A stretch of DNA of 64,000 nucleotides from Amycolatopsis sp. FBCC-B4732 (GTDB taxonomy: Bacteria; Actinomycetota; Actinomycetes; Mycobacteriales; Pseudonocardiaceae). Positions within the stretch are counted from its first letter, which is position 1; each line of letters opens with the position of its first letter. Below are positions 46,835 to 56,222 of the stretch, one piece after another. Position numbers and translations under genes: made by a program. Location of the stretch: the NCBI RefSeq assembly GCF_023008405.1, contig NZ_CP095376.1, positions 9,342,501-9,406,500 on the forward strand, in the 5' to 3' direction. The notes under the pieces are model-generated. The model did no database searches. It saw nothing but the letters and a program-made list of their open reading frames with translations, and was not told the origin of the DNA.

Positions 46835-47976
46835 TTCGAGACGACCTCCGCAACCTTGCTCAGCGGCTCGCTCAGCGCGTCGACGGCCGAAGCGAACTCC
46901 TTGACCTGGTCCTGGGAAAGGTCGGTGTAGAGCTTGAAGCCGTCACCGACGCGCTGCTTGTCCAGCAGGCCCTGGACGTTCGCGAACTCCTTGTCCAAAG
47001 TGGACGTCAGCGCGGCGTCCTTCGCCTGCAGGATCGGCCGCAGCGACGTGATCGCGCCCTTCGAACCGTCCAGGTTGGCCTGGAAGTCCCAGAGGTCGGT
47101 GTGCGAGAAGGTCTCCTCCTCGCCGGTGATCTTGCCGGTCGCGACCTCGTCGAGCAGGCCCTTGGCGCCGTTCGCCAGGTCGAGCGCGGTCAGCTCGAGG
47201 GTCTTGGACTTGGCGACCAGGTCCTTGACGTCGGTCAGCAGCTTGTCCGCGATCTGCGGGGTGTCGGCCTGCGGGCCGGAGACGAAGAGGTCCTTCTCGA
47301 GCCGGTGGAAGCCGGTGAACTTCTGGCCCGGTTCGAGGTCGGCCTCGCGGACGTCGATGGCCGGGTCGAGGTCGCCGAACTTCTCGGCGACCGGCTCGAT
47401 GCGCTCGTAGTAGACGCGCGTGCGGGCGTACGCGGCCTTGGCCTCGTCGACCTTGCCCGTCTTGACGAGGCCGGCGAACTTGGCCGTCTCCTCCTCGAGC
47501 GCGGCGGTGTTGTTCGCGATGTAGTCGGCGTAGCTCTTGGTGGCCTGCGCCTTCTGCGCGTTGGCGTCGTTCTGCTTCGCGACGCCGCCGGTGACGGTGA
47601 AGTCGCCGCGGATGCCGGCGCCGGCCATGCCCGGCTTGCACGCGGTCTGGTACTTGCCGGCGTCGGCGACCTCGACGATCAGCCGCCGGTTCAGCCCGGG
47701 CGCGATGTTCTCGACCTCGCCCATGATCCGGTCGCCCTCGGCGTAGAGGTAGAACTCGGTGACCTTGGTGCCCTTGTTGGTGATCTCGAAGGTCACGTTG
47801 CCCGCGCCGGCCGTGGTGGCGGAAACCTCGCACGCGGTGTCGGACGCCGACACCTTGATCGGGCCGCCGTCCGCGGTGGCGCCCGCGGTGTCGCTCTTGC
47901 CGTCGCACGCGGCGAGCGTCACCAGCACGGCGGCGCCGGCCAGTACGGCCAGCGAGGGGGTCTTGCGCACGGTCAC
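46831..47976 (-). CDS. efeO: Iron uptake lipoprotein EfeO (cupredoxin plus M75 imelysin domain)
   Basis: 381 residues from a GTG overlapping the efeU stop (GTGA). Signal peptide and lipobox VTLAAC. Residues ~35-120 are a cupredoxin-like domain (GNVTFEITNKGTKVTEFYLY, and GKYQTACKPGMAGAGIRGDF). The C-terminal M75 domain carries the metal-binding HxxE in FTGFHRLEKDLFV. It captures periplasm-side iron and hands it to EfeU. Confidence 0.93.
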   Translation of the reverse strand: MTVRKTPSLAVLAGAAVLVTLAACDGKSDTAGATADGGPIKVSASDTACEVSATTAGAGNVTFEITNKGTKVTEFYLYAEGDRIMGEVENIAPGLNRRLIVEVADAGKYQTACKPGMAGAGIRGDFTVTGGVAKQNDANAQKAQATKSYADYIANNTAALEEETAKFAGLVKTGKVDEAKAAYARTRVYYERIEPVAEKFGDLDPAIDVREADLEPGQKFTGFHRLEKDLFVSGPQADTPQIADKLLTDVKDLVAKSKTLELTALDLANGAKGLLDEVATGKITGEEETFSHTDLWDFQANLDGSKGAITSLRPILQAKDAALTSTLDKEFANVQGLLDKQRVGDGFKLYTDLSQDQVKEFASAVDALSEPLSKVAEVVSK

Positions 47977-48818
47977 TCCTTCGAGGCGGCCGCGGCGGCG
48001 GGGACCGGCGCGGTCTTCTTGCTGGGCTTGAGGAAAAGGGGCAGCACGATGACGACGTAGGCGACCCACGCGATGGCCTGCAGCACGGTCGTCTGCTGCG
48101 AATAGTTGAAGATGCCCTTGAGCAGGGCGCCGTACCAGGACGTCTCGGGCAGCGTCGCCGAAGCGTCGAACGCCAGGGTGCCGATGCCCGGCAGGAACGC
48201 GGCCTCCTGCAGGTCGTGCAGGCCGTAGCCGAGCACGCCCGCGGCGACGAACACGAGCAGGACGCCGGTGATCGTGAAGAACTTGCCCAGGTTGAACCGG
48301 ACGGCGCCCTTGTAGAGCAGCCAGGCGAGGACCACCGAGGCGAGGATGCCGACGGCGAAGCCGATCAGCGGCTGCACGGTGTCCGACTGCGCGGTCTGGA
48401 CGGCGGAGTAGAAGAACACCGCGGTCTCCAGGCCTTCGCGCCCGACCGCGAGGAACGACAGCAGCAGCACGGCCGCCGGGCCGACGTCCAGCGCGTCGTC
48501 CATCTTCCCGCGCAGCTCGGCGGCGATGCTCTTCGACGCCTTGCGCATCCAGAAGATCATCGCGGTGACGAACACGACGGCGACGATCGAGAGGCTCCCG
48601 CCGAGCAGCTCCTGGTGCTCGAACGACAGCTGCGCGGTCGTGTAGGTGAGGATCGCGCCGACGGCGACCGACAGCAGCACCGCGGCCCCGACACCGGGCC
48701 ACACCCAGCGCAGCGCGTGCCGCCGGTCGGTCTTCACGAGGAAGGCCACGAGGATGCTGACGACCAGCGCGGCCTCCAGGCCTTCGCGCAGCCCGATCAG
48801 CGCACTCGAGAACAACAC
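47973..48818 (-). CDS. efeU: Ferrous/ferric iron permease EfeU (FTR1/OFeT family)
   Basis: 281 residues; GTG start with GGGAGGCGGAACC upstream. Seven hydrophobic helices. Both REGLE iron-binding motifs are present: LIGLREGLEAALVVSI (~8-23) and AVGREGLETAVFFYS (~130). C-terminus is basic, cytoplasmic. First gene of efeUOB, with overlaps of four bases between all three genes. The iron box at 48859-48877 lies 41 bases upstream of the start. Confidence 0.95.
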   Translation of the reverse strand: MLFSSALIGLREGLEAALVVSILVAFLVKTDRRHALRWVWPGVGAAVLLSVAVGAILTYTTAQLSFEHQELLGGSLSIVAVVFVTAMIFWMRKASKSIAAELRGKMDDALDVGPAAVLLLSFLAVGREGLETAVFFYSAVQTAQSDTVQPLIGFAVGILASVVLAWLLYKGAVRFNLGKFFTITGVLLVFVAAGVLGYGLHDLQEAAFLPGIGTLAFDASATLPETSWYGALLKGIFNYSQQTTVLQAIAWVAYVVIVLPLFLKPSKKTAPVPAAAAASKE

Positions 48819-48858
48819 GGTTCCGCCTCCCTGAGTTTCTGCTCGCTCCAGGAAGTTT

Positions 48859-48877
48859 TTAGGTAAGGCTCACCTGT
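48859..48877 (-). promoter_or_regulatory. IdeR/DmdR iron box, efeUOB
   Basis: TTAGGTAAGGCTCACCTGT matches the actinobacterial iron-box consensus TTAGGTTAGGCTCACCTAA at 16 of 19 positions. Located just before efeU, so iron-loaded IdeR/DmdR1 should repress the operon. Confidence 0.75.
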
Positions 48878-48941
48878 AAGTCCAGCCAGCGTACGTCGGC
48901 TCGAAACGATACAACCGGGCAAAAGGGACGCGACCGTGAAG

Positions 48942-48960
48942 TTAGGTTAGGGTAACCGCA
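48942..48960. promoter_or_regulatory. Second iron box in the efeU / lytic transglycosylase gap
   Basis: TTAGGTTAGGGTAACCGCA matches the IdeR consensus TTAGGTTAGGCTAACCTAA at 16 of 19 positions. It lies 123 bases from efeU and 130 from the forward transglycosylase gene, so it could serve either. Confidence 0.65.
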
Positions 48961-49077
48961 GGTCAGGGCCCTGCGCGTCGACTCGATAACGAATTCTGTG
49001 ACATCGCTGGCAGTCGACCTGTTTTAACCCTCCGCTTGCCTGGTCAGGCGGCCGGGGGTCCCTCTTGAGTGGCTCCG

Positions 49078-49083
49078 TAACCT
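49078..49083 (+). promoter_or_regulatory. -10 box for leaderless transglycosylase mRNA
   Basis: TAACCT, then 6 bases, then the GTG at 49090. Confidence 0.45.
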
Positions 49084-49089
49084 GATCGG

Positions 49090-49935
49090 GTGGCCGAAAC
49101 CGCTCAGCCGACCGTCACGCCCCCGTCGTCGCCCCCGGGCGGCCCGCCGAGGCGGTACGTCGGCCGGATCGCCCTTTCACTCGGGCTCGTGGTCACCGGC
49201 GTGGTCCTGGTCGTCACCATCGGCGTCCAGAACCCGGACGCGCCGGCCGAGCCGCCGGCCGTCCAGCCTGCGCTTGCCATCCCGCAGCAGCGCCCGCAGC
49301 CCGGCGCCGAAGCGCCGCGAGCCGGGCTCGCCGCCCCCGTCGACCGGCCGCAGGTGTCGGACCAGGCCGAGCTGGACGCGTGGGCGACCCGCGTCGCGGG
49401 CAAGACGCACATCCCGGCGCGCGTGGTCGCCGCGTACGGGCGGGCGGAAATGTGGATGCAGCGCCAGAAGGCGACGTGCCACCTCTCGTGGGCGACGCTC
49501 GCGGGCATCGGCCGGGTCGAGACCGAGCGCGGGGACTTCGACCTCTCGGCGATCAGCGCGAGCGGCCGGCTGGTGAAACCGGTGGTCGGCCCGCCCCTCG
49601 ACGGCTCGCCCGGCGTCCCGGCGGTGCACGACTCCGACGGCGGCAAGCTCGACGGCGACAAGGCCTGGGACCACGCGATCGGCCCGCTGCAGTTCTTGCC
49701 GTCGACGTGGAAGAAGTACCAGGAGCGGGCGAACGGCGACGGTGGCGCGCCGGACCCGCAGAACGTCGACGACGCGGCCTTCACGGCGGCCCGTTTCCTC
49801 TGCTCGGGCGGCGACGACCTCGGCACGCCGGCCGGCTGGTGGCGGGCGATCCTGTTCTACAACCAGGCGGTCGCCTACGGGCAGGACGTCTTCAGCGCGG
49901 CGGACGCCTACGCCGAAGCGAGCGTCGCGCCTTAA
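49090..49935 (+). CDS. Membrane-anchored lytic murein transglycosylase (LpqU position)
   Basis: 281 residues. One N-terminal span (IALSLGLVVTGVVLVVTIGV, ~23-42), then a Pro/Ala linker, then an SLT_2/MltB-like domain from ~95: CHLSWATLAGIGRVETERGD with the catalytic Glu, GKLDGDKAWDHAIGPLQFLP, TWKKYQERANGDGGAPDPQN and AARFLCSGGDDL. It cleaves peptidoglycan glycan strands. It takes the place of lpqU before eno, but is anchored by a helix rather than a lipid. Its stop overlaps that of a tiny convergent gene. Confidence 0.9.
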   Translation: MAETAQPTVTPPSSPPGGPPRRYVGRIALSLGLVVTGVVLVVTIGVQNPDAPAEPPAVQPALAIPQQRPQPGAEAPRAGLAAPVDRPQVSDQAELDAWATRVAGKTHIPARVVAAYGRAEMWMQRQKATCHLSWATLAGIGRVETERGDFDLSAISASGRLVKPVVGPPLDGSPGVPAVHDSDGGKLDGDKAWDHAIGPLQFLPSTWKKYQERANGDGGAPDPQNVDDAAFTAARFLCSGGDDLGTPAGWWRAILFYNQAVAYGQDVFSAADAYAEASVAP

Positions 49936-50024
49936 AGCTCCCGGTCGGCCAAGAACGGCGTGACGGCCATCAGCACGAGCAGCAGGACCCCGGCGTAAGC
50001 ACCCAGTGTGGTGAAGATCGACAT
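49932..50024 (-). CDS. 30-residue single-span membrane peptide
   Basis: MSIFTTLGAYAGVLLLVLMA, then VTPFLADREL, then stop. A strong ribosome site, GGGAGGAACC, lies just upstream of the ATG. One hydrophobic helix takes up most of the peptide, with a charged ADREL end. Its TAA overlaps the TAA of the convergent transglycosylase in the palindrome TTAA. No family recognised; too short for routine gene calling. It may be a regulator or subunit of a membrane complex. Confidence 0.6.
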   Translation of the reverse strand: MSIFTTLGAYAGVLLLVLMAVTPFLADREL

Positions 50025-50148
50025 TTCGGTTCCTCCCTGTTCCGGTCTGGAACCAGCATCGCCGCCCGGAGGGGGTTCGCGGATCGGCCGACGGGCCCGG
50101 CCCGATCGGTCGAAAGTCTGATCCGCGACGGGCCGAACGGCCCTGGCG

Positions 50149-50553
50149 TCAGGAGTCGCGCAGCGCGATCCGCGCCTTGACCTCGTTGGCCGCTTCGAGG
50201 TACTCCGGCACCGGGTTCATCGCCGACGCCATCCGGATCTGGGCCAGCGCCTCGACGAACCGGCCGAGGCGCTGCAGGGTCCGGCCCAGGATGAACCGCG
50301 CGTAGTGGTCGGTCGGGTCCAGTTCCAGCACCCGGGTGAACGCCCGCTCGGCGCGCCGCAACTGCGCGGAGTGGAAGTACGCGCGCCCGGCCAGGAGGTG
50401 GACCGACGGCTTGTCGTCCTCGGACTCCAGCACGGGCTGCAGCACCTTCAGCGCGTCCAGCGGACGGCGGCGCGCGACCAGGTCTTCGGCCTGGCGGAAG
50501 GCATGGAACCGCGACTCCTCGGGAGGCTGCGAAGCAGCTGCGGCGTCCGTCAT
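50149..50553 (-). CDS. TPR-repeat protein
   Basis: 134 residues; GGGAG five bases before the ATG. At least two tetratricopeptide units: HLLAGRAYFHSAQLRRAERA (then FTRVLELDPTD) and ARFILGRTLQRLGRFVEALA (then QIRMASAMNP). No signal or membrane segment. Such small TPR proteins are scaffold modules; no partner is indicated. Divergent from the glyoxalase-like gene. Confidence 0.85.
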   Translation of the reverse strand: MTDAAAASQPPEESRFHAFRQAEDLVARRRPLDALKVLQPVLESEDDKPSVHLLAGRAYFHSAQLRRAERAFTRVLELDPTDHYARFILGRTLQRLGRFVEALAQIRMASAMNPVPEYLEAANEVKARIALRDS

Positions 50554-50625
50554 GGTCACTCCCACGTTACCCCGGAGGAGGGGGATGCACACGCCTCCGA
50601 ACGGGACGTGATGGACTGTGCCGCC

Positions 50626-51072
50626 ATGAGCAGCGGCTACCGGGGCCTGGCGCCCTACCTCTACTACGCCGACGCCACCGCGGCGCTCGCGTGGCTGACC
50701 AGGGTCTTCGGGTTCGCCGAGGAAGTCCGGTTCAGCGACGCGTCCGGCGAGGTCTTCCAGGCGACCCTCCGCGCGGGCGACGCGCGGATCCAGATCGCCG
50801 GCGTCGGGGCGGACTACTGGCAGGCCAAGGGCGTCGACGGGCCGGTCGGCCAGCTCAACATCCTCTACGTCGACGACGTCGACGCGCACTTCGGGCGGAT
50901 CGAGGCCGCGCTCGGGGACGAGGGCGAGCTGGACCCGCCGCAGGACCAGCCCTACGGCGCCCGGGTGTTCACCGTCGCCGATCTCGGCGGCAACAGCTGG
51001 ACCTTCTGGCAGCAGACTTCGGAGACCGTGGAGCTGCCGCCGGGCTGGCAGGCGATCCGCACCGACGGGTGA
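50626..51072 (+). CDS. Glyoxalase/bleomycin-resistance-type (VOC) protein
   Basis: 148 residues from ATG 50626; an ATG at 50611 has a better ribosome site (GGGACGTG) and would add five residues. Two beta-alpha-beta-beta-beta halves: APYLYYADATAALAWLTRVF, FGFAEEVRFSDASGEVFQAT, then LNILYVDDVDAHFGRIEAAL and ARVFTVADLGGNSWTFWQQT. VOC proteins use a bound metal for isomerase or dioxygenase chemistry or simply bind drugs. Function unknown. Confidence 0.85.
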   Translation: MSSGYRGLAPYLYYADATAALAWLTRVFGFAEEVRFSDASGEVFQATLRAGDARIQIAGVGADYWQAKGVDGPVGQLNILYVDDVDAHFGRIEAALGDEGELDPPQDQPYGARVFTVADLGGNSWTFWQQTSETVELPPGWQAIRTDG

Positions 51073-51099
51073 GTGACCGGCCGTGCCTCCAACGGGTGA

Positions 51100-52446
<1,347 letters not shown>

Positions 52447-52453
52447 GCCGGGC

Positions 52454-53005
52454 ATGGCCGACCGGGGGAGGACGACGCGCAACCGCCGAGGCGGCGGCGG
52501 AGCCACGCGGGCCAACCGGCCCGCGCCGGCCCGCCGCCCCGAGGCGGTGCGCCGCCGCACCGGCGACGCGGACACCACCCGGGCCCGGCTGCGCCGGAGC
52601 CTGGCGGCGAAGCGCGCGTCCGGTGCGGCGAAGGTGCTCGGCATGTCCACCACCCGCCGCGCGGCGGTGGTGGCGATCGTGGTGTGCGCGCTGGCGTTCA
52701 CCATCGCCGTGCCCCTGCGCACGTACCTCGCCCAGCGGACCGAGGTCCGCGAACAGCAGTCGCAGCAAGCGCAGCTGCAGCAGGAGGTCGCTCAGCTCCA
52801 GGGCCGCAAGGCGGAGCTGAGCGACCCCGCGCAGATCGAGGCCGAGGCCCGGCGGCGGCTGCGGTACGTCAAGCCGGGCGAGACGCCCTACATCGTCCAG
52901 CTGCCGGAGGACAAGGCGCCGGACGCGGCTCCGCCGGCCGGGCAGCAGCAGGTCGCGGGCGGCTCCTGGTACGAGAACCTCTGGAACCAGGTCTCGGGCG
53001 GCTGA
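52454..53005 (+). CDS. Septum formation initiator protein, FtsB/DivIC family
   Basis: 183 residues. A 70-residue basic, Arg/Ala-rich cytoplasmic N-terminus, one membrane span (AAVVAIVVCALAFTIAVPL), then a coiled coil (TEVREQQSQQAQLQQEVAQL) and the family motif LSDPAQIEAEARRRLRYVKP GETPYIVQLP. It bridges FtsL and the divisome in the periplasm-side space. Starts 7 bases after eno and matches Rv1024 in position. Confidence 0.9.
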   Translation: MADRGRTTRNRRGGGGATRANRPAPARRPEAVRRRTGDADTTRARLRRSLAAKRASGAAKVLGMSTTRRAAVVAIVVCALAFTIAVPLRTYLAQRTEVREQQSQQAQLQQEVAQLQGRKAELSDPAQIEAEARRRLRYVKPGETPYIVQLPEDKAPDAAPPAGQQQVAGGSWYENLWNQVSGG

Positions 53006-53016
53006 GGGCCACGCTC

Positions 53017-53022
53017 TAACCT
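53017..53022 (+). promoter_or_regulatory. -10 box for leaderless DUF501 mRNA
   Basis: TAACCT, then 7 bases, then the GTG at 53030. Confidence 0.4.
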
Positions 53023-53029
53023 GTTCGAC

Positions 53030-53539
53030 GTGGACAACGCGCAGCAGCACCGGTTCGAGCCCGTCACCGAAGCCGACCGCGAGATCATCGCGGAGCAGCT
53101 CGGGCGGCCGCCGCGGGCGTTGCGCGCCGTCGCCGCGCGGTGCCCGGGCGGGCACCCGTCGGTGGTGCAGACCAGTCCGCGGCTGGAGAACGGCACCCCG
53201 TTCCCGACGCTCTACTACCTGACGTGCCCGAAGCTGAACTCGATGATCGGCACCATCGAGGCGTCCGGGATCATGAAGGAGATGACCGACCGGCTCACCA
53301 CCGACCCCGAGCTGGCCGCGCAGTACCAGCGCACGCACGAGACGTACCTCGCCGAGCGCGACGCCATCGAGCCGCTCGGGCACCAGGTCACCGCCGGCGG
53401 CATGCCCGGGCGCGTCAAGTGCCTGCACGTGCACGTGGCCCACACGCTGGCGGTCGGTCCCGGTGTGAACCCGTTCGGTGACGAGACCCTCGCCCTGCTT
53501 AAGGCGAACGGGTGGCCCTCGGGGGACTGTGCCGCGTAA
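53030..53539 (+). CDS. DUF501-domain protein (Rv1025-like)
   Basis: 169 residues. It shows the DUF501 pattern: ADREIIAEQLGRPPRALRAV, then AARCPGGHPSVVQTSPRLENG, FPTLYYLTCPKLNSMIGTIE and VKCLHVHVAHTLA, with conserved Cys and His residues that could bind metal. The family is almost always next to eno, FtsB-like and ppx genes in actinobacteria. The biochemical role is unknown. Confidence 0.9.
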   Translation: MDNAQQHRFEPVTEADREIIAEQLGRPPRALRAVAARCPGGHPSVVQTSPRLENGTPFPTLYYLTCPKLNSMIGTIEASGIMKEMTDRLTTDPELAAQYQRTHETYLAERDAIEPLGHQVTAGGMPGRVKCLHVHVAHTLAVGPGVNPFGDETLALLKANGWPSGDCAA

Positions 53540-53679
53540 CGCTCGCGGCTGGTGAAGAGATAACTGGGCTGGGTGAGCGAAAACCTCCTTCGGGACTCTC
53601 GAAGGGGTGAAACCTTGACTCGGGTAGGGCAGGCTGTCACCCGAGAGCGGGATCGATCCGGCCAGGAGGGCTCTGAGTC
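53540..53679 (+). promoter_or_regulatory. Structured 5' leader, candidate riboswitch, before second transglycosylase
   Basis: 140 bases ending at a GGAGGG ribosome site. It contains a CCTCCTTCG/CGAAGGGG stem around 53588-53609 followed by GGGGTGAAACC, and a CTCGGGT/ACCCGAG stem (53618-53646). The GGAC...GGGGTGAAxC order is reminiscent of the ydaO/c-di-AMP riboswitch, which in actinobacteria precedes cell-wall hydrolase genes; but the usual CCGACAGCTAACC-like stretch is not seen, so the identity is unproven. Confidence 0.35.
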
Positions 53680-54855
53680 ATGCGTGTGCGGCGACTGCCA
53701 GACGCAGTCGGGAGCTACACCCGAAGATTCGGGTTCCGGCACCGCACGGCGTACCCCCTGATCACCGGCATCTTCGCGGTGATCCCGGCGTTGCTCGCCG
53801 GCGGCGGCACGCTCGGCTGGCTCGGCGGCAGCGGTGACCACACCCGCGACGCCGCGCTCGGCCAGGGCTACGACCCCGGCCACGCCGCCATCCAGCAGAT
53901 CGCCGTCGACGGCACCCTCCCCGGCGCGCCCATCCCGCTGCCGCTCCCGGCGTACGAACTCCCCGACGGCCCCCTCGGCATCCCCGCCACCGCGCTCGCC
54001 GCGTACCAGAACGCCGCCGGCATCCTCGGCCGCGAGCAGGCCGCGTGCCACATCGACTGGGCCCTGATCGCCAGCATCGGCCGCATCGAGTCCAACCACG
54101 CCCGCGGCGGCTACGTCGACGCGAGCGGCACCACCCGCGAACCGATCCTCGGTCCGCAGCTCAACGGCCAAGGCGGGTTCGCCGCGATCCCGGACACCGA
54201 CCAGGGCCTGCTCGACACCGACCCGGTGTGGGACCGCGCGGTCGGCCCGACCCAGTTCATCCCGGGCACGTGGAAGGGCTACGCGTCGGACGGCAACGGC
54301 GACGGCAGGTCCGACCCGAACAACATCTACGACGCGGCGCTGGCCACCGGCCGCTACCTGTGCTCCGGCGGGTTCGACCTGGCCAAGCCGGACCAGCTGC
54401 GCGGCGCGATCCACCGCTACAACAACTCCGACACGTACGTGAACACGGTGGTCCTGTGGGCCGACGCCTACCGCAACGGGATCATGCAGGTGCCGGACAG
54501 CACGGTCCCGATCGGCGCCCCGAACGCCGCGCTGGCCCCGGCACCGCCGTCGGTCCCGCCGCCCCCGGTGCCGACCACGACGGTTTCCCCGCCGCCGCCG
54601 CCGACCACGGGTACTTCCTCGACCCCGCCGACTTCGAAGCCGTCGTTGCCGTGCGCCTCGCCGACGACGACGATGACCACGACCACGGTCATCAGCACGA
54701 CGACCACGCCGCCGCCGGACACCACCCCGCCACCGCCGGAATCCACGACGGGACCGCCGGCCACGACCCCGGCCCCGACGTGCGGGCAGGTGGTCACGTC
54801 GGTCTCGACGACCACCACGACCACGACCGTGGGGACGACGACGCCCGCCGGTTAG
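53680..54855 (+). CDS. Secreted/anchored lytic transglycosylase with Pro/Thr-rich tail
   Basis: 391 residues. N-terminal span (YPLITGIFAVIPALLAGGGT, ~25-44), then an SLT_2-type catalytic domain from ~120: CHIDWALIASIGRIESNHAR with the catalytic Glu, DRAVGPTQFIPGTWKGYASD, NGDGRSDPNNIYDAALATGR, YLCSGG, IHRYNNSD. The last ~110 residues are low-complexity Pro/Thr/Ser with two Cys, a probable wall-spanning or O-glycosylated stalk. Paralogue of the 49090 gene. Its leader looks structured. Confidence 0.9.
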   Translation: MRVRRLPDAVGSYTRRFGFRHRTAYPLITGIFAVIPALLAGGGTLGWLGGSGDHTRDAALGQGYDPGHAAIQQIAVDGTLPGAPIPLPLPAYELPDGPLGIPATALAAYQNAAGILGREQAACHIDWALIASIGRIESNHARGGYVDASGTTREPILGPQLNGQGGFAAIPDTDQGLLDTDPVWDRAVGPTQFIPGTWKGYASDGNGDGRSDPNNIYDAALATGRYLCSGGFDLAKPDQLRGAIHRYNNSDTYVNTVVLWADAYRNGIMQVPDSTVPIGAPNAALAPAPPSVPPPPVPTTTVSPPPPPTTGTSSTPPTSKPSLPCASPTTTMTTTTVISTTTTPPPDTTPPPPESTTGPPATTPAPTCGQVVTSVSTTTTTTTVGTTTPAG

Positions 54856-54858
54856 GGT
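54853..54858 (+). promoter_or_regulatory. -10 box for leaderless ppx mRNA
   Basis: TAGGGT, then 6 bases, then the ATG at 54865. It overlaps the stop of the transglycosylase gene. Confidence 0.5.
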
Positions 54859-54864
54859 GATCGC

Positions 54865-55818
54865 ATGCCTCGTGTTGCCGCGATCGACTGTGGGACCAAC
54901 TCCATCCGCCTGCTCGTCGCCGAGCTGACGCCGCGCCACGACGGCACGGTCGACCTGCGCGACCTGCACCGTGAGATGCGGATCGTCCGGCTCGGCCAGG
55001 GTGTCGACGCCAGCGGGCAGCTCGCGCCCGAAGCGCTCGAACGCACGCGGGCCGCGCTCGCCGACTACACGGTCGCGGCGCGGCGCAAGGGGGCGGAGAA
55101 GGTGCGGATGGTGGCCACCTCCGCCACCCGGGACGCCAGGAACCGCGACGACTTCTTCCGGATGACCCGCGAGACCCTCGGCGTCGAGGCCGAAGTGATC
55201 AGCGGCGACGAGGAGGCCCGGCTCAGCTTCACCGGCGCCGTCGGGGAGCAGGACCCGGACGACGGCCCGTTCGTCGTGGTCGACGTCGGCGGCGGCTCGA
55301 CCGAGCTGGTCCTCGGCACCTGGGACGGCAGGCAAGCCGAGGTGCTCGCGGCGAAGTCCGTCGACATCGGCTGCGTCCGCATCACCGAGCGCGCGCTGAA
55401 GAGCGACCCGCCGACCGCCGACGAGATCGCCACCGCGCGCGACCTCGCGGGCAAGGTCCTGACCGACGCGTTCGACGTCGTCGACGTCGCTCGCGCGCGC
55501 ACGTGGATGGGCGTGGCCGGCACGGTGACCACGCTGTCCGCGATCGCGCTGGGGCTGTCGGAGTACGACAGCGACCGCGTCCACCTGTCCAAGCTGAGCC
55601 CGGCGGACATCGACCGGCTGGCCTCGGAACTGCTGCAGAGCGACCACGCCACCCGCGCGGCGAACCCGGTGATCCACCCGGGCCGGGTCGACGTCATCGG
55701 CGGCGGCGCGGTGGTGGTCCAGACCCTGGCCGAGCAACTCGCGGCCCGCGGCGGCCCGACGGAGCTGGTGGTCAGCGAGCACGACATCCTCGACGGCATC
55801 GCCCTGTCCCTGGCCTGA
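54865..55818 (+). CDS. ppx: Exopolyphosphatase / pppGpp phosphohydrolase (Ppx/GppA family)
   Basis: 317 residues, the short actinobacterial form (Rv1026-like). Actin-fold motifs: VAAIDCGTNSIRLLVAEL (phosphate 1), ATSATRDARNRDDF, EVISGDEEARLSFTGAV, VVVDVGGGSTELVLG (phosphate 2) and PGRVDVIGGGAVVV. It lacks the C-terminal HD-like domain of E. coli Ppx. It degrades polyphosphate or pppGpp in the stringent response. Followed by an exceptional hairpin. Confidence 0.93.
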   Translation: MPRVAAIDCGTNSIRLLVAELTPRHDGTVDLRDLHREMRIVRLGQGVDASGQLAPEALERTRAALADYTVAARRKGAEKVRMVATSATRDARNRDDFFRMTRETLGVEAEVISGDEEARLSFTGAVGEQDPDDGPFVVVDVGGGSTELVLGTWDGRQAEVLAAKSVDIGCVRITERALKSDPPTADEIATARDLAGKVLTDAFDVVDVARARTWMGVAGTVTTLSAIALGLSEYDSDRVHLSKLSPADIDRLASELLQSDHATRAANPVIHPGRVDVIGGGAVVVQTLAEQLAARGGPTELVVSEHDILDGIALSLA

Positions 55819-55835
55819 CCCCCCGGCCGCCGCAT

Positions 55836-55888
55836 GTCATGAAAGAGTCGTTCACCGCGTCCGACGCGGTGAACGACTCTTTCATGAC
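55836..55888. terminator. Perfect 26-bp-arm palindrome after ppx
   Basis: Arms 55836-55861 and 55863-55888 are perfectly complementary around a single base (55862). The outer part is GTCATGAAAGAGTCG. It can terminate in both directions. With a one-base centre it would extrude readily as a cruciform. Confidence 0.8.
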
Positions 55889-56222
55889 CTTTGGCGAGGC
55901 CGTCCGGGAAGGATGAGAGGGCCGCTTCCGGGCCCCGCGCCGCAGGCCGGGACGCCGCGGCCGGTGCGTGCCCGCCGCCGATCCGAGTGACCGTCCGGAC
56001 GTTCGAAAGGGCTTGTGCCGCAAGGGAAACCCTGGGTGAGCGCCCGATGACCAGCAGTCCGCGCTGGGCCGTCCGGAGCATCCGCTTTCCTACCTTGGTT
56101 GTGCTCCAACCAGGTGGTCCTGACGGTCGTCACTGATTTGCAACACCGCGATCCTGTGATCGGCTTCACCGCCCCCGATAGCGTGCGTCTCACCTTTCGG
56201 GCAGACGGAGATGGAGGGGATC
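55889..56222. other. Intergenic region upstream of dpp operon
   Basis: About 330 bases with no supported gene. A small stem with arms ACC-TGGTTG / CAACCA-GGT lies at 56092-56115 and could be an operator. The dppA ribosome site GGAGGGG stands at 56214-56220. No promoter hexamers are convincing. Confidence 0.4.

Noticed and set aside
49932..50024. Assignment of the 30-residue peptide as KdpF
   Set aside because: Similar in size and topology, but the sequence lacks the KdpF pattern and no kdp genes are in the window.
56008..56036. GGGCTTGTGCCGCAAGGG as a second RAE
   Set aside because: It has two extra central bases and unmatched flanks, and lies more than 180 bases from a peptide transporter with no link to rifamycins.
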